Positions 35,764-45,825 of a stretch of 64,000 nt of DNA are shown here, in pieces. The DNA comes from an uncultured Mycoplasmatota bacterium (lineage in GTDB: Bacteria > Bacillota_I > Bacilli_A > RF39 > UBA660), in NCBI GenBank assembly GCA_947165285.1, contig CAMUZS010000001.1:372001-436000 (forward strand). The letters run 5' to 3'. Made by a program: the position numbers and the translations under genes. Every line of letters starts with the position of its first letter. The first letter of the stretch is position 1. The notes under the pieces are model-generated. The model saw only the letters and a list, made by a program, of their open reading frames with translations. It had not been told where the DNA came from and searched no databases.

Positions 35764-36531
35764 TTAAATGTGACATAAAAATTCTAAATCTGAAGATACT
35801 AAAGTATAAACATTAGTTCTTCCTCTATATTGGTAACCACACTTAAATTCAATATTGTTTTCATTTAATTTATTCTCAATTAACTCAATTGTTCTTTGTT
35901 CACCAATTCTTTCACAATCATCTAATAAAATAACAAAACTTTTTTCTAAACATTGTGGTAAAATATCTAAAATATCCATTCTAGAATATTCTTGATCTAC
36001 ACCAACAGGACCATCGATAACAATTAAATCAAATTTCATTCCATCAAATTCTTTTTTGAAATTTTCGTAAGCATTTAATTGTGTATTATTATAACTCTTT
36101 TTATAATTAGATAATAAATGAATTTTATGCATCTCACTCATATCAGTACTTTTCTCAAAAAAACTAATCCAGTTTTTATCATGTTCAACTATATCATGAG
36201 TAACTTCTTTAAAATAATTTGCATACTCATTAATTATTTTTGTTGACTGTCCAAGACCTAATTCTAATATTTTTTTAGGCTTAATATCATCTAATGTTCT
36301 ATATAAAATATATGCCATATTATATCCAATTGCACCGGATGATAATGACAAAGGAATATTAAACCATTTACTATTTTTTATAGTATCATGAAAAATATTA
36401 GCAAAAACTAATTCATCACTATTTTTTCTAATAACATCTAAACTTTGCAATATTCTTATATGATTATCGTGTTCTTCATGATTATAAATATTTAAATTTT
36501 TTTCAAATTCTTTCAATCTATTATTAAACAT
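35764..36531 (-). CDS. SAM-dependent methyltransferase-like protein
   Basis: The 255-residue protein has a Rossmann-type core with ILELGLGQSTKI (motif I), a VEHDKNW acidic strand end and FDLIVIDGPVGVD (motif IV region). This fits class I O-methyltransferases of the kind found in surface-polysaccharide clusters. The N-terminal ~65 residues are helical. The gene is 1 bp downstream of a DUF616 glycosyltransferase, so a role in capping or decorating the glycan is plausible. The acceptor is unknown. Confidence 0.65.
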   Translation of the reverse strand: MFNNRLKEFEKNLNIYNHEEHDNHIRILQSLDVIRKNSDELVFANIFHDTIKNSKWFNIPLSLSSGAIGYNMAYILYRTLDDIKPKKILELGLGQSTKIINEYANYFKEVTHDIVEHDKNWISFFEKSTDMSEMHKIHLLSNYKKSYNNTQLNAYENFKKEFDGMKFDLIVIDGPVGVDQEYSRMDILDILPQCLEKSFVILLDDCERIGEQRTIELIENKLNENNIEFKCGYQYRGRTNVYTLVSSDLEFLCHI

Positions 36532-36532
36532 C

Positions 36533-37768
36533 TTATTTTCCCTTTCTTATCATTCTAAGAGGTTTTGTTATTTTCCAACTTTTACTATTAATAATCCTTT
36601 TTATTTCATTATTTAATTCTTCATTAGATTTACTTATATTTTCATTATCTTTTTTTACAATATCATAATTATTTAATAATTCACTATAAGATTTTTTTAA
36701 TGCGTTATATTTATTATTTAATACATCATTTTTTTTCTCTAACTCAATATATTCCTCACATAATAATTTATATTTATTTATATTATCTAATTCTTCAATA
36801 TCTATCCTAAATTCTAATTCATCACCAGTTAAAAATTTTCCTTCAAATGATATAACAGATAGATCATAAAATATTTTATTCTTTTTAAAATCACAAGAAT
36901 TATAAATAAAGATTTTACTACGTTTATTTAACTTAACTGATTTTATAATATTTCCAACTTCATCAAGTTTTAATTCTATTCTATTTGTATCTTTAGGAAT
37001 CTTAATTTTTAATCCTTGTTTTAATTCATTAATACTATATTTTCCTTCTATGCAATTATGAATATCAAATTCAGTAGAATTTCCAATATATAATTGATAT
37101 TTTTTTATTACTTTTTTATATAAATGTTGATCATGTTTAAAATAAGGATTATCATAAACATACATATTTAAAAAACTAATTTTTACAGGTCTTTTCCATA
37201 AGCAATAATTAAATGATAATTGATCTCTTCTAGAAAACTTAATTAACATATTATACCAATCATCCATTAATTTATTAATTTCATCAATATTTTTTCTTAC
37301 TAAAACAGTACTTTCTATTAAACCATTATTCTTAGGATACTTTTCTTTAATTAAAAATTTTTCTAATTTTAATGCATTTTCAACCGTTTCCTTATTTACT
37401 TGTACACACTCTTTCATCTCATCATAAATGCAATTTCTAAATTTATGATTAAAACCTATGATATCATATCTATTAAAGTCACAACAATCTTTTAAAAATT
37501 CACTTATAGGTTTTAATATTTCTATAGCACCATCTATCCAAACATTAATATTATATTCCTTTAAATATTGATGTCCTAGTATTTTTAATTTTCTGGCAAG
37601 TGTCAAATTATCTAAATCTTCATCAATATATTTAATATTCCAGTCATTAGATTTAATTTCCTTATTATTTGTAAAACATATATAATCTATATTTTTTTCC
37701 CTATATTTAATTTCTTTTAACCTATCATAATTTCCCGTAATACAAGTGTAAACACAAATCTTATTCAT
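36533..37768 (-). CDS. DUF616/TOD1-type glycosyltransferase with C-terminal coiled coil
   Basis: The 411-residue protein starts with KICVYTCITGNYDRLKE and has KYIDEDLDNLTLARKLKILGHQYL, VWIDGAI (the DxD-like Asp motif) and a later RDQLSFNYCLWK, all hallmarks of PF04765 (DUF616; TOD1/MUCI70 GT-A-like). This half spans residues 1-220. The C-terminal ~110 residues form a coiled coil, ending in a KITKPLRMIRK segment that is common at the ends of polysaccharide GTs and may bind the membrane. It heads the short transcript that continues through the methyltransferase and GtrA. Confidence 0.8.
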   Translation of the reverse strand: MNKICVYTCITGNYDRLKEIKYREKNIDYICFTNNKEIKSNDWNIKYIDEDLDNLTLARKLKILGHQYLKEYNINVWIDGAIEILKPISEFLKDCCDFNRYDIIGFNHKFRNCIYDEMKECVQVNKETVENALKLEKFLIKEKYPKNNGLIESTVLVRKNIDEINKLMDDWYNMLIKFSRRDQLSFNYCLWKRPVKISFLNMYVYDNPYFKHDQHLYKKVIKKYQLYIGNSTEFDIHNCIEGKYSINELKQGLKIKIPKDTNRIELKLDEVGNIIKSVKLNKRSKIFIYNSCDFKKNKIFYDLSVISFEGKFLTGDELEFRIDIEELDNINKYKLLCEEYIELEKKNDVLNNKYNALKKSYSELLNNYDIVKKDNENISKSNEELNNEIKRIINSKSWKITKPLRMIRKGK

Positions 37769-37817
37769 AAATATAACTCCTATAAATATATTATCATAAT
37801 TACAAATATTATCAAAT

Positions 37818-37858
37818 AAAAAAACTAATAAAATAGTATATAAACTATATTATTAGTA
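37818..37858 (-). terminator. Intrinsic terminator after the licD pseudogene
   Basis: An A/T-rich hairpin (arms about 37824-37837 and 37844-37857) with a U tract lies just past the ancestral licD stop codon. Confidence 0.7.
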
Positions 37859-37860
37859 AA

Positions 37861-38643
37861 TTATTCATCATATACTACTTTAATTATTCTATGATTTTTT
37901 CTTTTTTTCAACAGGTGGCAATTTCATATAATCACCATATAAATAAGATAAATAATAATCATAGATTTGGTACCATAAAACTTTTTACCTTCAAATTCAT
38001 ATTCTTCCACATCTAAAAAATTATCATTGGGAAATATTGATTTATTAAAATATGGAGAATTATATTCAATTATTTTATCACACTTAGTATTATTCTTATC
38101 AATTAATTTATTAATTTTTTTAATTATTCTTTTTCTTGAATAAAATAAAGATATAAATTTTAATATTATTAATAATACTTTTTTCTTAATTGTATTGGTT
38201 TTGATAGTATAATGGCATAATTAATAATAACATTCTATAAATGAGTGTTTTTTTGTAATCAACTAAACTATCATTATTATAATAATTTAAAGGAAACACA
38301 TCTATAAAAATACCACAGTGAGCTTTAGTATTTACTGTTGTATCTTCAATGTATTTTGTATTATTAATTCTTATTTTTGAAAACATATTACCATAATATT
38401 TATCTGTTTCAACATCTTGATAAAAATATTAATTATCCATTTTTTTAATGCAATTTCTTTAAACTTTTTATAGTCATCACTTCTCATGACTATATCAATA
38501 TCGTCATCCCAAGGAATAAATCCTTTATGTCTAATTGCACCAAGCAATGTTCCACCAGATAAAAAGTATTTTAAATTATGTTTTCTACATAATCTATCTA
38601 CTTCACATAATATATCAAATTACATTTTTTGTGTTTTATTCAT
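37861..38643 (-). pseudogene. licD: Broken LicD-family phosphotransferase/nucleotidyltransferase gene
   Basis: Translating the minus strand across frames recovers a full LicD protein in order: [24 protein letters not shown], split as [14 protein letters not shown] and PWDDDIDIV, then [49 protein letters not shown], and YGDYMKLPP. LicD adds phosphocholine or similar groups to surface glycans. The frame has an in-frame TAA seven codons in, a second stop near residue 60, and at least four frameshifts, several at A-runs. The longest intact piece is 66 codons (38186-38386). A ribosome site (AAGGGAG) and the terminator survive, so decay is recent on an evolutionary scale. Confidence 0.9.
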
Positions 38644-38662
38644 AACTACTCCCTTAATTATT

Positions 38663-39607
38663 TTATAATAATTCTAAAATGGTTTTAATGATATAATTAA
38701 TATCTTCTTCATTATATCTTTGATCACAAGGTAAAGAAATAATATTATCTTTTAAATAACTATCTAATTTATTATTATCATCTATATTAGGCCAAAATGT
38801 TGGAATAAAAATCTTTTTATTTTGAAGTTCTAATTTTATTTTTTTCCCATTTTCAACTAATAGTGGATACATATATGGTCCAATAGGACAAATCAAATTA
38901 TTTAATTTATTAATATTTTTAAAATTTTCAAAATAAATTTTATAATTATCTTCTCTTTTTTCTTTTACATAATTATAATCTATACTTTTTAAAATATTTG
39001 ATGTTATAGCTGACATCTCTTTTATTTCTAAATTATCAAGATTTTCTTCATTTTCCCTATATGATAAAAAATACTCTTGAGCACTAAATTCATATCTCCC
39101 TAGTAAATATTTGATCCTATCAATTGAACTATCTCTATCAAGTTTTTTTTGTAGCTTACAATTAGTATATAAATAAGCTCCATCACTTACTCCAAAAAAT
39201 TTACGGCAAGTATAAATAGTATCAATATTATTAATATTTTCTTGAAAAAATGCTTGAATATTATCAATGATAATATTATCATATTTACTCTTAAATATTT
39301 TTATTTCTTCATTAGTTAATTGACCATAATAATTTATAATATATAAATATTCACCATCATTTAATTCAAAATCAATTATTGGTCTAAAATTATTATCAAT
39401 ACAATAATAATTAATATCTACATTTTCTTTTAAGCATATATCAATTACACTATCACATATATAAGATGGAAGAAATATTTTTTTTATCTTTTTAGCTAAT
39501 ATTAAATATCTTAAGCAGTTTCTTCCAGTATTTAGTTTTATACAATTATTATGAAATTCTTTTCCATTATAATGTTCCATTTCTAAATATCCACCGTATT
39601 CCATCAT
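38663..39607 (-). CDS. DegT/AHBA-like PLP-dependent aminotransferase-fold protein
   Basis: The 314-residue protein has the fold-type I layout: IFLPSYICDSVID and NIIIDNIQAF (the Asp that contacts PLP), then TCRKFFGVSDGAYLY, where Lys136 is the likely Schiff-base Lys. It is shorter and more divergent than the DegT enzyme at 40.3-41.4 kb. It lies 4 bp after a WbqC-family gene. A sugar aminotransferase or dehydratase role in making a glycan precursor is likely; the substrate is unknown. Confidence 0.7.
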   Translation of the reverse strand: MMEYGGYLEMEHYNGKEFHNNCIKLNTGRNCLRYLILAKKIKKIFLPSYICDSVIDICLKENVDINYYCIDNNFRPIIDFELNDGEYLYIINYYGQLTNEEIKIFKSKYDNIIIDNIQAFFQENINNIDTIYTCRKFFGVSDGAYLYTNCKLQKKLDRDSSIDRIKYLLGRYEFSAQEYFLSYRENEENLDNLEIKEMSAITSNILKSIDYNYVKEKREDNYKIYFENFKNINKLNNLICPIGPYMYPLLVENGKKIKLELQNKKIFIPTFWPNIDDNNKLDSYLKDNIISLPCDQRYNEEDINYIIKTILELL

Positions 39608-39611
39608 ATTT

Positions 39612-40325
39612 TTAACCTCTCTTTTTCGTAATTAATTTATATTCTTTTAATAATTTTTTAGTTTCTTCTTTAGAATTAAACATTAATATGTCAACTATCG
39701 ATAAAAATGGTTGAAATTCATTCTTATATTGTTGATATACAATATTATTAGATTTTAAAAACGATAATTTTATGTTTTCTTTTTCAAAATCTTCAAATGA
39801 ATATAATTCTTGACCACCTTCTGCATTATAATATTCCGTACCACCTAATAATTTTACTATGTTAATTAATCTACCTTTTCTATCTAATTCATTATTTTTA
39901 TTTAATTCAGAAGATATATATATTTGAGTTGTTATATCTAAATAAGCACATATTTCTTTAATAGAATTAATTAAAAACTTAGATAAATTTTCTTCTTTGT
40001 AACTTACTATATTTTTTAACATTGGATATACTTCTTCAAAATATGGAGCTTTTTTGTAAGCACCTTCTAATGTTCTTAAATTTTTATTTATTAATTTATC
40101 ATCAGTATTTATCTCAATTTCATTAATTTTTTTAAATGGTGTGGCACCAATTAAAGGAACATTAAAATACGATGGTTGTCCATTAATTAAAATTCTATTT
40201 CTATTAACCCAACCCCCTTTAATATAGTTTACATCATCATAAATAACATATTTATCAACAGCGTTTAATAATTGCCAATATCCTATATATGATAAATAAT
40301 ATGGTTGCATTATACCTATTTTCAT
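39612..40325 (-). CDS. WbqC-family protein
   Basis: The 237-residue protein matches WbqC (PF08889) throughout: KIGIMQPYYLSYIGYWQLLNAVD at the start, VIYDDVNYIKGGWVNRNRI, and the later GGTEYYNAEGGQELY. WbqC proteins occur in O-antigen and capsule clusters and have been linked to transfer of amino-acid or acyl groups to aminosugars. It sits between two PLP enzymes with gaps of 1 and 4 bp, so the three probably modify one nucleotide-linked aminosugar. Confidence 0.9.
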   Translation of the reverse strand: MKIGIMQPYYLSYIGYWQLLNAVDKYVIYDDVNYIKGGWVNRNRILINGQPSYFNVPLIGATPFKKINEIEINTDDKLINKNLRTLEGAYKKAPYFEEVYPMLKNIVSYKEENLSKFLINSIKEICAYLDITTQIYISSELNKNNELDRKGRLINIVKLLGGTEYYNAEGGQELYSFEDFEKENIKLSFLKSNNIVYQQYKNEFQPFLSIVDILMFNSKEETKKLLKEYKLITKKRG

Positions 40326-40326
40326 T

Positions 40327-41430
40327 TTACTTCTTCTCCTTTATTATTTTGCATATTCTTTCTATATCTTTTAAATCCAAATCTGGATATATAGGTAAAG
40401 TTAATACTCTATTTGAAATATCTTTTGCAATAGGAGTTTCTCCTTTACAATTTTTATACAGATCTATCTCATTACTAATTGGATAAAAATATTTTCTAGT
40501 AAATATCCCTTTAGATTCTAATAATTCAAACAAATCATTTCTTGTTAATTCATACTCATCTAATATCACTATAGGAAAGTATGCGTAATTAGATTTAACG
40601 TGTTCTTGTATATAATTTAATTTAATTCCTTTAACATCTTTTAGTAATTCTAAGTATTTATTGTATATTTGTTCTCTTAATTTAATATTATTATCTAATT
40701 CTTTTAAGTTACATATACCCATAGCAGCTTGAAACTCATTCATTTTTGCATTTCCACCTGTAAAAATAATGCTCTCTTCATCTTCTATACCAAAATTTTT
40801 TAAATAATCTAATTTTTTTTTAAAAGAATTATCTTTATATACTAATGCTCCTCCTTCAATAGTATTAAAAACCTTTGTTGCGTGAAAAGAAAACATAGAA
40901 ACATCTCCATAATTTGCTATAGTTTTTCCTTTATAATCAACACCAAATGCGTGCGCAGAATCATATATAACTTTTAAATTATACTTTTTTGCAATACGCT
41001 CTATTTCTTCGACATTACAAACATTTCCATATACGTGAACTGGTATAATAGCAGTAGTTTTATCAGTAATCAAATCTTCTATTTTAGTAACATCAATTGT
41101 GTAATCATCATAATTTATATCACAAAAAACAGGAGTTATATTATTTCTAGCTATTGCATGAGTAGTCGAAATAAAAGTAAATGGTGTTGTAATTACTTCA
41201 CCACTTAAATTTAGAACTCTTATCGCGTTTTCTAAAGCTAAATGTCCGTTTGTAAATAATGTTAAATTATTAACATTTAAATACTTTTTTATATTTGCTT
41301 CTAATTCCTCATGTAATATTCCATTATTAGTTAACCAATGATTATCCCAAATATTCTTAATTTTATCACAATAATCTTTAAATTCTGGTAAAGCAGATCT
41401 TGTTACAAAAATTTTTTTATCATTTTTCAT
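40327..41430 (-). CDS. DegT/DnrJ/EryC1/StrS aminotransferase
   Basis: The 367-residue enzyme transfers an amino group to a nucleotide-linked keto sugar. It has TNGHLALENAI, TTPFTFISTTHAI, the PLP-contact DSAHAFG and the HATKVFNTIEGGA motif with Lys186 as the internal aldimine. This is close to the subgroup that includes FdtB and QdtB-type dTDP-sugar 3-aminotransferases. No dTDP-sugar synthesis genes are in the window, so the substrate must come from elsewhere. It abuts the downstream WbqC gene. Confidence 0.9.
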   Translation of the reverse strand: MKNDKKIFVTRSALPEFKDYCDKIKNIWDNHWLTNNGILHEELEANIKKYLNVNNLTLFTNGHLALENAIRVLNLSGEVITTPFTFISTTHAIARNNITPVFCDINYDDYTIDVTKIEDLITDKTTAIIPVHVYGNVCNVEEIERIAKKYNLKVIYDSAHAFGVDYKGKTIANYGDVSMFSFHATKVFNTIEGGALVYKDNSFKKKLDYLKNFGIEDEESIIFTGGNAKMNEFQAAMGICNLKELDNNIKLREQIYNKYLELLKDVKGIKLNYIQEHVKSNYAYFPIVILDEYELTRNDLFELLESKGIFTRKYFYPISNEIDLYKNCKGETPIAKDISNRVLTLPIYPDLDLKDIERICKIIKEKK

Positions 41431-42381
41431 TTAAAACACCCTAACTATATAATTAAATATTTTTTTTATACTCATAATTGGTAAAACTAATTGGACAATA
41501 AAATGGTATTTTTTTGGACATAATTCAAAAAAAATTTTTATACTTTTAATTTTTCTAGTTAATAATGATAATAAAAATATATCTGCATAATATGATGAAT
41601 ATCTTCTCCAAAAATTATATTTATAATTATTATATTTATCAACTTCAGACAAAATTTTAGTACTTCCAAGATTAATATCAATTACACTTGTTCTAGAATT
41701 ATAATTTTCTTCACCTTTTTTTCTTATTATTCTATAAGCCATCATTGGTTTGTTCAAATTATAAATTTTTCCATGCTTTAATTCAAAAAAGCCTGTTTGA
41801 ATATCACTTACTATATTATGTAACGAAAAATAATATTTTAATTCTTCTTGATATTTATCATCTTTAAAATAATTTTTATAAACACATGCTGTAGCAGAAT
41901 AGTTTTGACCTTTCATAAAGTTTTTCATTGTAATTTCTTTACTTTTTTTTATCCATTTTGGATAAACACCTAATTTTTTTCCTTCAATATTAACACCTTG
42001 TTGAAGATGAGATATTCCAATATAATCGGTATTATTTTCTAGAAAATCTATTTGAGTTTGAATCTTATTTTCGTCAATCCAATAATCATCACCTTCAAGT
42101 AAGGCAAAATATTTTCCATTACTTTGTTTTCCTGCATCTAGTAAATTTTGATTAGCACCTAAATTCTTTTTTCTATCTAAAACTTTTATTATTTTAGGAT
42201 ATTTTTTTTCATATTCTTTCATTATTTTTAATGTATTGTCCTTTGAACAATCATCTGCTAATAATATTTCATATTTATAGTCTGTCTTTTGATTTAATAC
42301 ACTTTCAATAGCTTCACTAATATACTTTTCTTGATTATAAGATAAAATTGCAACGCTTAACATTACTTCATTTTTTTTCAT
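41431..42381 (-). CDS. Glycosyltransferase family 2
   Basis: The 316-residue GT-A enzyme has VAILSYNQEKYISEAIESVL at the start, the ADDCSKDNT segment, and the DXD-like EGDDYWIDE. The C-terminal ~90 residues are rich in aromatics and basic residues and may contact the membrane. It transfers one sugar in glycan assembly; donor and acceptor are unknown. Its stop is directly followed by the aminotransferase start. Confidence 0.9.
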   Translation of the reverse strand: MKKNEVMLSVAILSYNQEKYISEAIESVLNQKTDYKYEILLADDCSKDNTLKIMKEYEKKYPKIIKVLDRKKNLGANQNLLDAGKQSNGKYFALLEGDDYWIDENKIQTQIDFLENNTDYIGISHLQQGVNIEGKKLGVYPKWIKKSKEITMKNFMKGQNYSATACVYKNYFKDDKYQEELKYYFSLHNIVSDIQTGFFELKHGKIYNLNKPMMAYRIIRKKGEENYNSRTSVIDINLGSTKILSEVDKYNNYKYNFWRRYSSYYADIFLLSLLTRKIKSIKIFFELCPKKYHFIVQLVLPIMSIKKIFNYIVRVF

Positions 42382-42404
42382 TTTTTCACCTGCTTTCGAA
42401 ACTA

Positions 42405-43286
42405 TTACTTTAATTTTTTTATATCAAACAATTTTCCCATTTCAAAATCAAAAGAATCTGGAATAAATTTACCTACTCCATTTCCTGGTGTGAAAGTTAA
42501 TTCACCAAAATAAATTTTTTTATTTTCACAGTACAAATCTACACGTACAAAAGCGAAGTCTTTAGATAACTTTTCTGCTACCTTTTTTAATTCATTAAAC
42601 ATTTTTGGAACAGGTCTTTGACCATAACTTTTATGTCCACTTCTTCTAACATTTACCCATTTAAAATTTTTATCATAAAAATCTAAATAATAAGATTCAT
42701 CTTCTGAAGCAGTTCCATATGCTAAATAAACATATTCAACTTTTCCATTAAAACAAAAGAACTTATAATCCATTAATTCACTATTATCAGGTTTAATATA
42801 TTCTTCAGCAATTATTCTTGGCTTTATATTTTTATATTGCCATTCATATCCTTTTTTATATAAATTATGAGATAGACTAAAGTTTAAATCTTTAAAAGCC
42901 GCTTTTTTATTTAAATTCTTTTTGTTTTTTACTACAACTACACCAGCACCAGTACTATGAGTTGTTTTTAAAACAAAACTATTTGGTAATTTGTCAAAAT
43001 CGATTTCATCAGTACTTTCATATACACCATATAATTTAGTTAAAATCTTTTCTAAACCTTTACTTTTAACGTAATCTCTAACTGCATATTTATCAGCACA
43101 TTTTTCATATAAAGGATTATAATAATATGCTTTTTGATAACAAATTTTTTCATTAAAGCTTTTTGGATTTTTTAGATTTGGTTTATATCCTATACTATTT
43201 TCAAATTGTAAAGAAATATATTTTTCCTTATTATTTCTATAAATTGTACGTAATATTTTATTAATTACCATTTTTATATACTTCAT
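42405..43286 (-). CDS. TupA-like ATP-grasp protein
   Basis: The 293-residue protein fits the TupA-like ATP-grasp family (PF14305): the NPKSFNEKI and KYAVRDYVKSKG segments, ATP-contact strands FVLKTTHSTGAGVVVV, AEEYI, and the metal-binding ELTFTPGNG near the end. Such proteins are thought to add amino-acid or peptide-like groups to surface polysaccharide (teichuronopeptide synthesis in Bacillus). Position within the glycan operon supports this. Confidence 0.88.
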   Translation of the reverse strand: MKYIKMVINKILRTIYRNNKEKYISLQFENSIGYKPNLKNPKSFNEKICYQKAYYYNPLYEKCADKYAVRDYVKSKGLEKILTKLYGVYESTDEIDFDKLPNSFVLKTTHSTGAGVVVVKNKKNLNKKAAFKDLNFSLSHNLYKKGYEWQYKNIKPRIIAEEYIKPDNSELMDYKFFCFNGKVEYVYLAYGTASEDESYYLDFYDKNFKWVNVRRSGHKSYGQRPVPKMFNELKKVAEKLSKDFAFVRVDLYCENKKIYFGELTFTPGNGVGKFIPDSFDFEMGKLFDIKKLK

Positions 43287-43287
43287 A

Positions 43288-44301
43288 TTATTTTTTCCTT
43301 CCTTTTCTCAAGCACAATATTCTAAAAACTAATTTATATAATCTTAATTTATACATTAAATAACTAATAAATAATTTAAAATCAAAATCTATTATTTTTG
43401 CTTTATTAATTATTTTTTTTATATCTAAATTATTTATAAATTCTTTTATATTCTTTAAACCCTCTTTTTTATTTTGATTATTTACTTCATTAAAAACAAT
43501 ACCAGGAAATCTTCTTAAAAAGAATAATCCTAAGAATCTTTCATAATTATTGATATTAGAATCAATACATATTTTTTTTAATGGTTCATAAAATTCTAAT
43601 AAATTACTAATTGTTTTTTTATTATATTGATCATCTTCAAATTGCGAGTAATTTAAATTATATTCATATAATTCTTCATTTATATATTTATATTTATTTA
43701 TTTTTGATACATATAAAATATTAAAAATTAAATCTTGTCCTCTTTTCTTTGATTCTTCAAATTTTAAATCATTTTCTTTAATTATTCTACTTAAATATAC
43801 TTTATTCCATGGTGCATTTGCTAGTCTATGACAAAACTCGCCTTTTAAATATTTAATTACTCCTTGATTATCTTCAAAGTATCCTTCTTCATATTTTTCA
43901 GGTATTTGAGATCTTACGTACTTACCATAATTAATTACCTTTGCATTAAAAAATAGTAATTCAAAATCTTCTTTTTTTATTTCTGGTATTATTTTTTTAA
44001 ATAAATCATTTGTATAATAATCATCACTATCTGCAAAAGTAATATATTTACCAATTGATTTTTTTATACCAACGTTTCTTGTATCACCAACTCCTGTATT
44101 TTTTTTATCAATAAATACTATTTTATCAGATTTTTTTAAATAATTTTTTATTACTTCTTTTGTTTTATCAGTTGATCCATCATTAACTATTATCAATTCA
44201 TAATCTTCAAATTTTTGAAAAATAATTGATTCAATTAATTTTCCAATTGATTTTTCTGCATTATAAGCAGGCACAATTATAGACAATAAAACTTTTTTCA
44301 T
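43288..44301 (-). CDS. Glycosyltransferase family 2
   Basis: The 337-residue GT2 begins with SIIVPAYNAEKSIGKLIESI and has NDGSTDKT and the DXD motif in TFADSDDYYT. The C-terminal half is helical and basic, as in capsular GTs. Its start overlaps the stop of the upstream flippase (ATGA), showing translational coupling. Donor and acceptor are unknown. Confidence 0.9.
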   Translation of the reverse strand: MKKVLLSIIVPAYNAEKSIGKLIESIIFQKFEDYELIIVNDGSTDKTKEVIKNYLKKSDKIVFIDKKNTGVGDTRNVGIKKSIGKYITFADSDDYYTNDLFKKIIPEIKKEDFELLFFNAKVINYGKYVRSQIPEKYEEGYFEDNQGVIKYLKGEFCHRLANAPWNKVYLSRIIKENDLKFEESKKRGQDLIFNILYVSKINKYKYINEELYEYNLNYSQFEDDQYNKKTISNLLEFYEPLKKICIDSNINNYERFLGLFFLRRFPGIVFNEVNNQNKKEGLKNIKEFINNLDIKKIINKAKIIDFDFKLFISYLMYKLRLYKLVFRILCLRKGRKK

Positions 44302-45818
44302 TTTTTTGCCCCCTTTAAATGTACTTTAACAAAATTGTTATATACATATTTAAAATAATTGTTATTTCTATATAATAATACAATAATAACAAAATATATA
44401 ATAGCCACTATTGAACCAGTAGCAATAATATTTATTATTTTATTATCAAATGTAATAAATTTTATACTAAAATAACATATGATTGCTATACTAACTACTG
44501 TTATAAAATATTTAAATTGATATTTATAATAATTTGTTGGCTTTTTTTCAAATACATTTTTATAAACTAAGTATGGTTTGAAAATAATTGCAACAAATAA
44601 GTAACTTACCAATGTTCCAATAAATACTCCACCAATTCCTATAATTCTACTTAATATAATAGATACCAATAAATTTACAATTGCTTGAATAATGGAAATA
44701 TGTGCATCAATTTTATATTTTCCAGATGCTCTTTTAATTACATCTAAAGATATCATTTGACTGCAAAAATAGAAGTTAAATGATAAAATAATAACCATCC
44801 AAAATTCTAACAAAAAGTTTTGACCAATCCATACTGTAATAAATGGATTAAAAACCATCATTAATTCAATAGTTATAAAACCACTTATAAAAAAACATAT
44901 AAAATTACTTATATCAAATACATTTTCTTGAGTAGATTTTTTTTCTAATACTATTAAATTACCAAAACTAGCAACTATTCCATTATATAATGTTTGCATT
45001 AAAGTATTCATAATACCAATTATTGATAAATAATTTGCATAAATACCAGTTAAACCAATATTAATTGTTGAAATAATTATATTATCAGTACCATTTAGTA
45101 GATATTCACCTACTCTTGTAACAATTAAAGCTTTTACATTTACTATAATCTCGTTTTTTGTTTCTTTATCAACCTTACTTTTTTCATGATAATTAACTTC
45201 AGGATATTTTCTACTAACATAATAACTTATCATAAAATTTTGAAAAAATTTTATAATAAAAGATATTATTAAGAATGCAATAAAATCATGAGTTTTTAGA
45301 ATAAATACTATTTGTAAAGAATATAAAAGAATTGTAGAAATAGATTTTATCCAAAATAATTTATAATTTTTTTGGTAAGCATTTATTAATGTTTCTTTAT
45401 ATATTAAAAAATATGATGATACTGTAGTTAATAAATATATTATATAAAAAATATATATATTATCAAAAGAATATCCATTTATGAACATAGGTAAAAAAGG
45501 CATTAATATTAAACCTATTACAAAAATCACAATTCCAATAATACTGTATAATTTTTTATATAAAGTCATTAATTGACTTATTTTTTTATTATCTTGCTTA
45601 GCAATTGGTTTATATAAACTATAATTAATCGCAGTAGTTAATCCCAATTCTGTTAACGAAAGCATTGATAATATATTTGTAAATAATCCATCTAGCCCTA
45701 AAAATTCCTTACCTAAAACATTTATAAAAACGCTTCTTGCAATAAATGATAATATGGTTGTTAAAAATAATTGTATGATATTAAATACTACGTTGTATTT
45801 TGAGTTTTGCAATCTCAT
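44298..45818 (-). CDS. Wzx-like oligosaccharide flippase (MOP superfamily)
   Basis: The 506-residue polytopic protein has about 12-14 membrane helices. The N-terminus (TTILSFIARSVFINVLGKEFLGLDGLFTNILSMLSLTELGLTTAI, shown here by its FIARSVFIN and GLDGLF pieces) is typical of polysaccharide-repeat-unit flippases of Firmicutes. It should flip undecaprenyl-linked glycan units outward. It coexists with an ABC exporter at the locus start, so two export routes may operate. It overlaps the next gene by 4 bp. Confidence 0.9.
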   Translation of the reverse strand: MRLQNSKYNVVFNIIQLFLTTILSFIARSVFINVLGKEFLGLDGLFTNILSMLSLTELGLTTAINYSLYKPIAKQDNKKISQLMTLYKKLYSIIGIVIFVIGLILMPFLPMFINGYSFDNIYIFYIIYLLTTVSSYFLIYKETLINAYQKNYKLFWIKSISTILLYSLQIVFILKTHDFIAFLIISFIIKFFQNFMISYYVSRKYPEVNYHEKSKVDKETKNEIIVNVKALIVTRVGEYLLNGTDNIIISTINIGLTGIYANYLSIIGIMNTLMQTLYNGIVASFGNLIVLEKKSTQENVFDISNFICFFISGFITIELMMVFNPFITVWIGQNFLLEFWMVIILSFNFYFCSQMISLDVIKRASGKYKIDAHISIIQAIVNLLVSIILSRIIGIGGVFIGTLVSYLFVAIIFKPYLVYKNVFEKKPTNYYKYQFKYFITVVSIAIICYFSIKFITFDNKIINIIATGSIVAIIYFVIIVLLYRNNNYFKYVYNNFVKVHLKGAKK

Positions 45819-45825
45819 TTTATCA

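Noticed and set aside
38186-38386. A separate 66-codon gene
   Set aside because: It is the middle fragment of the broken licD; its residues match LicD and the other blocks lie in other frames on each side.
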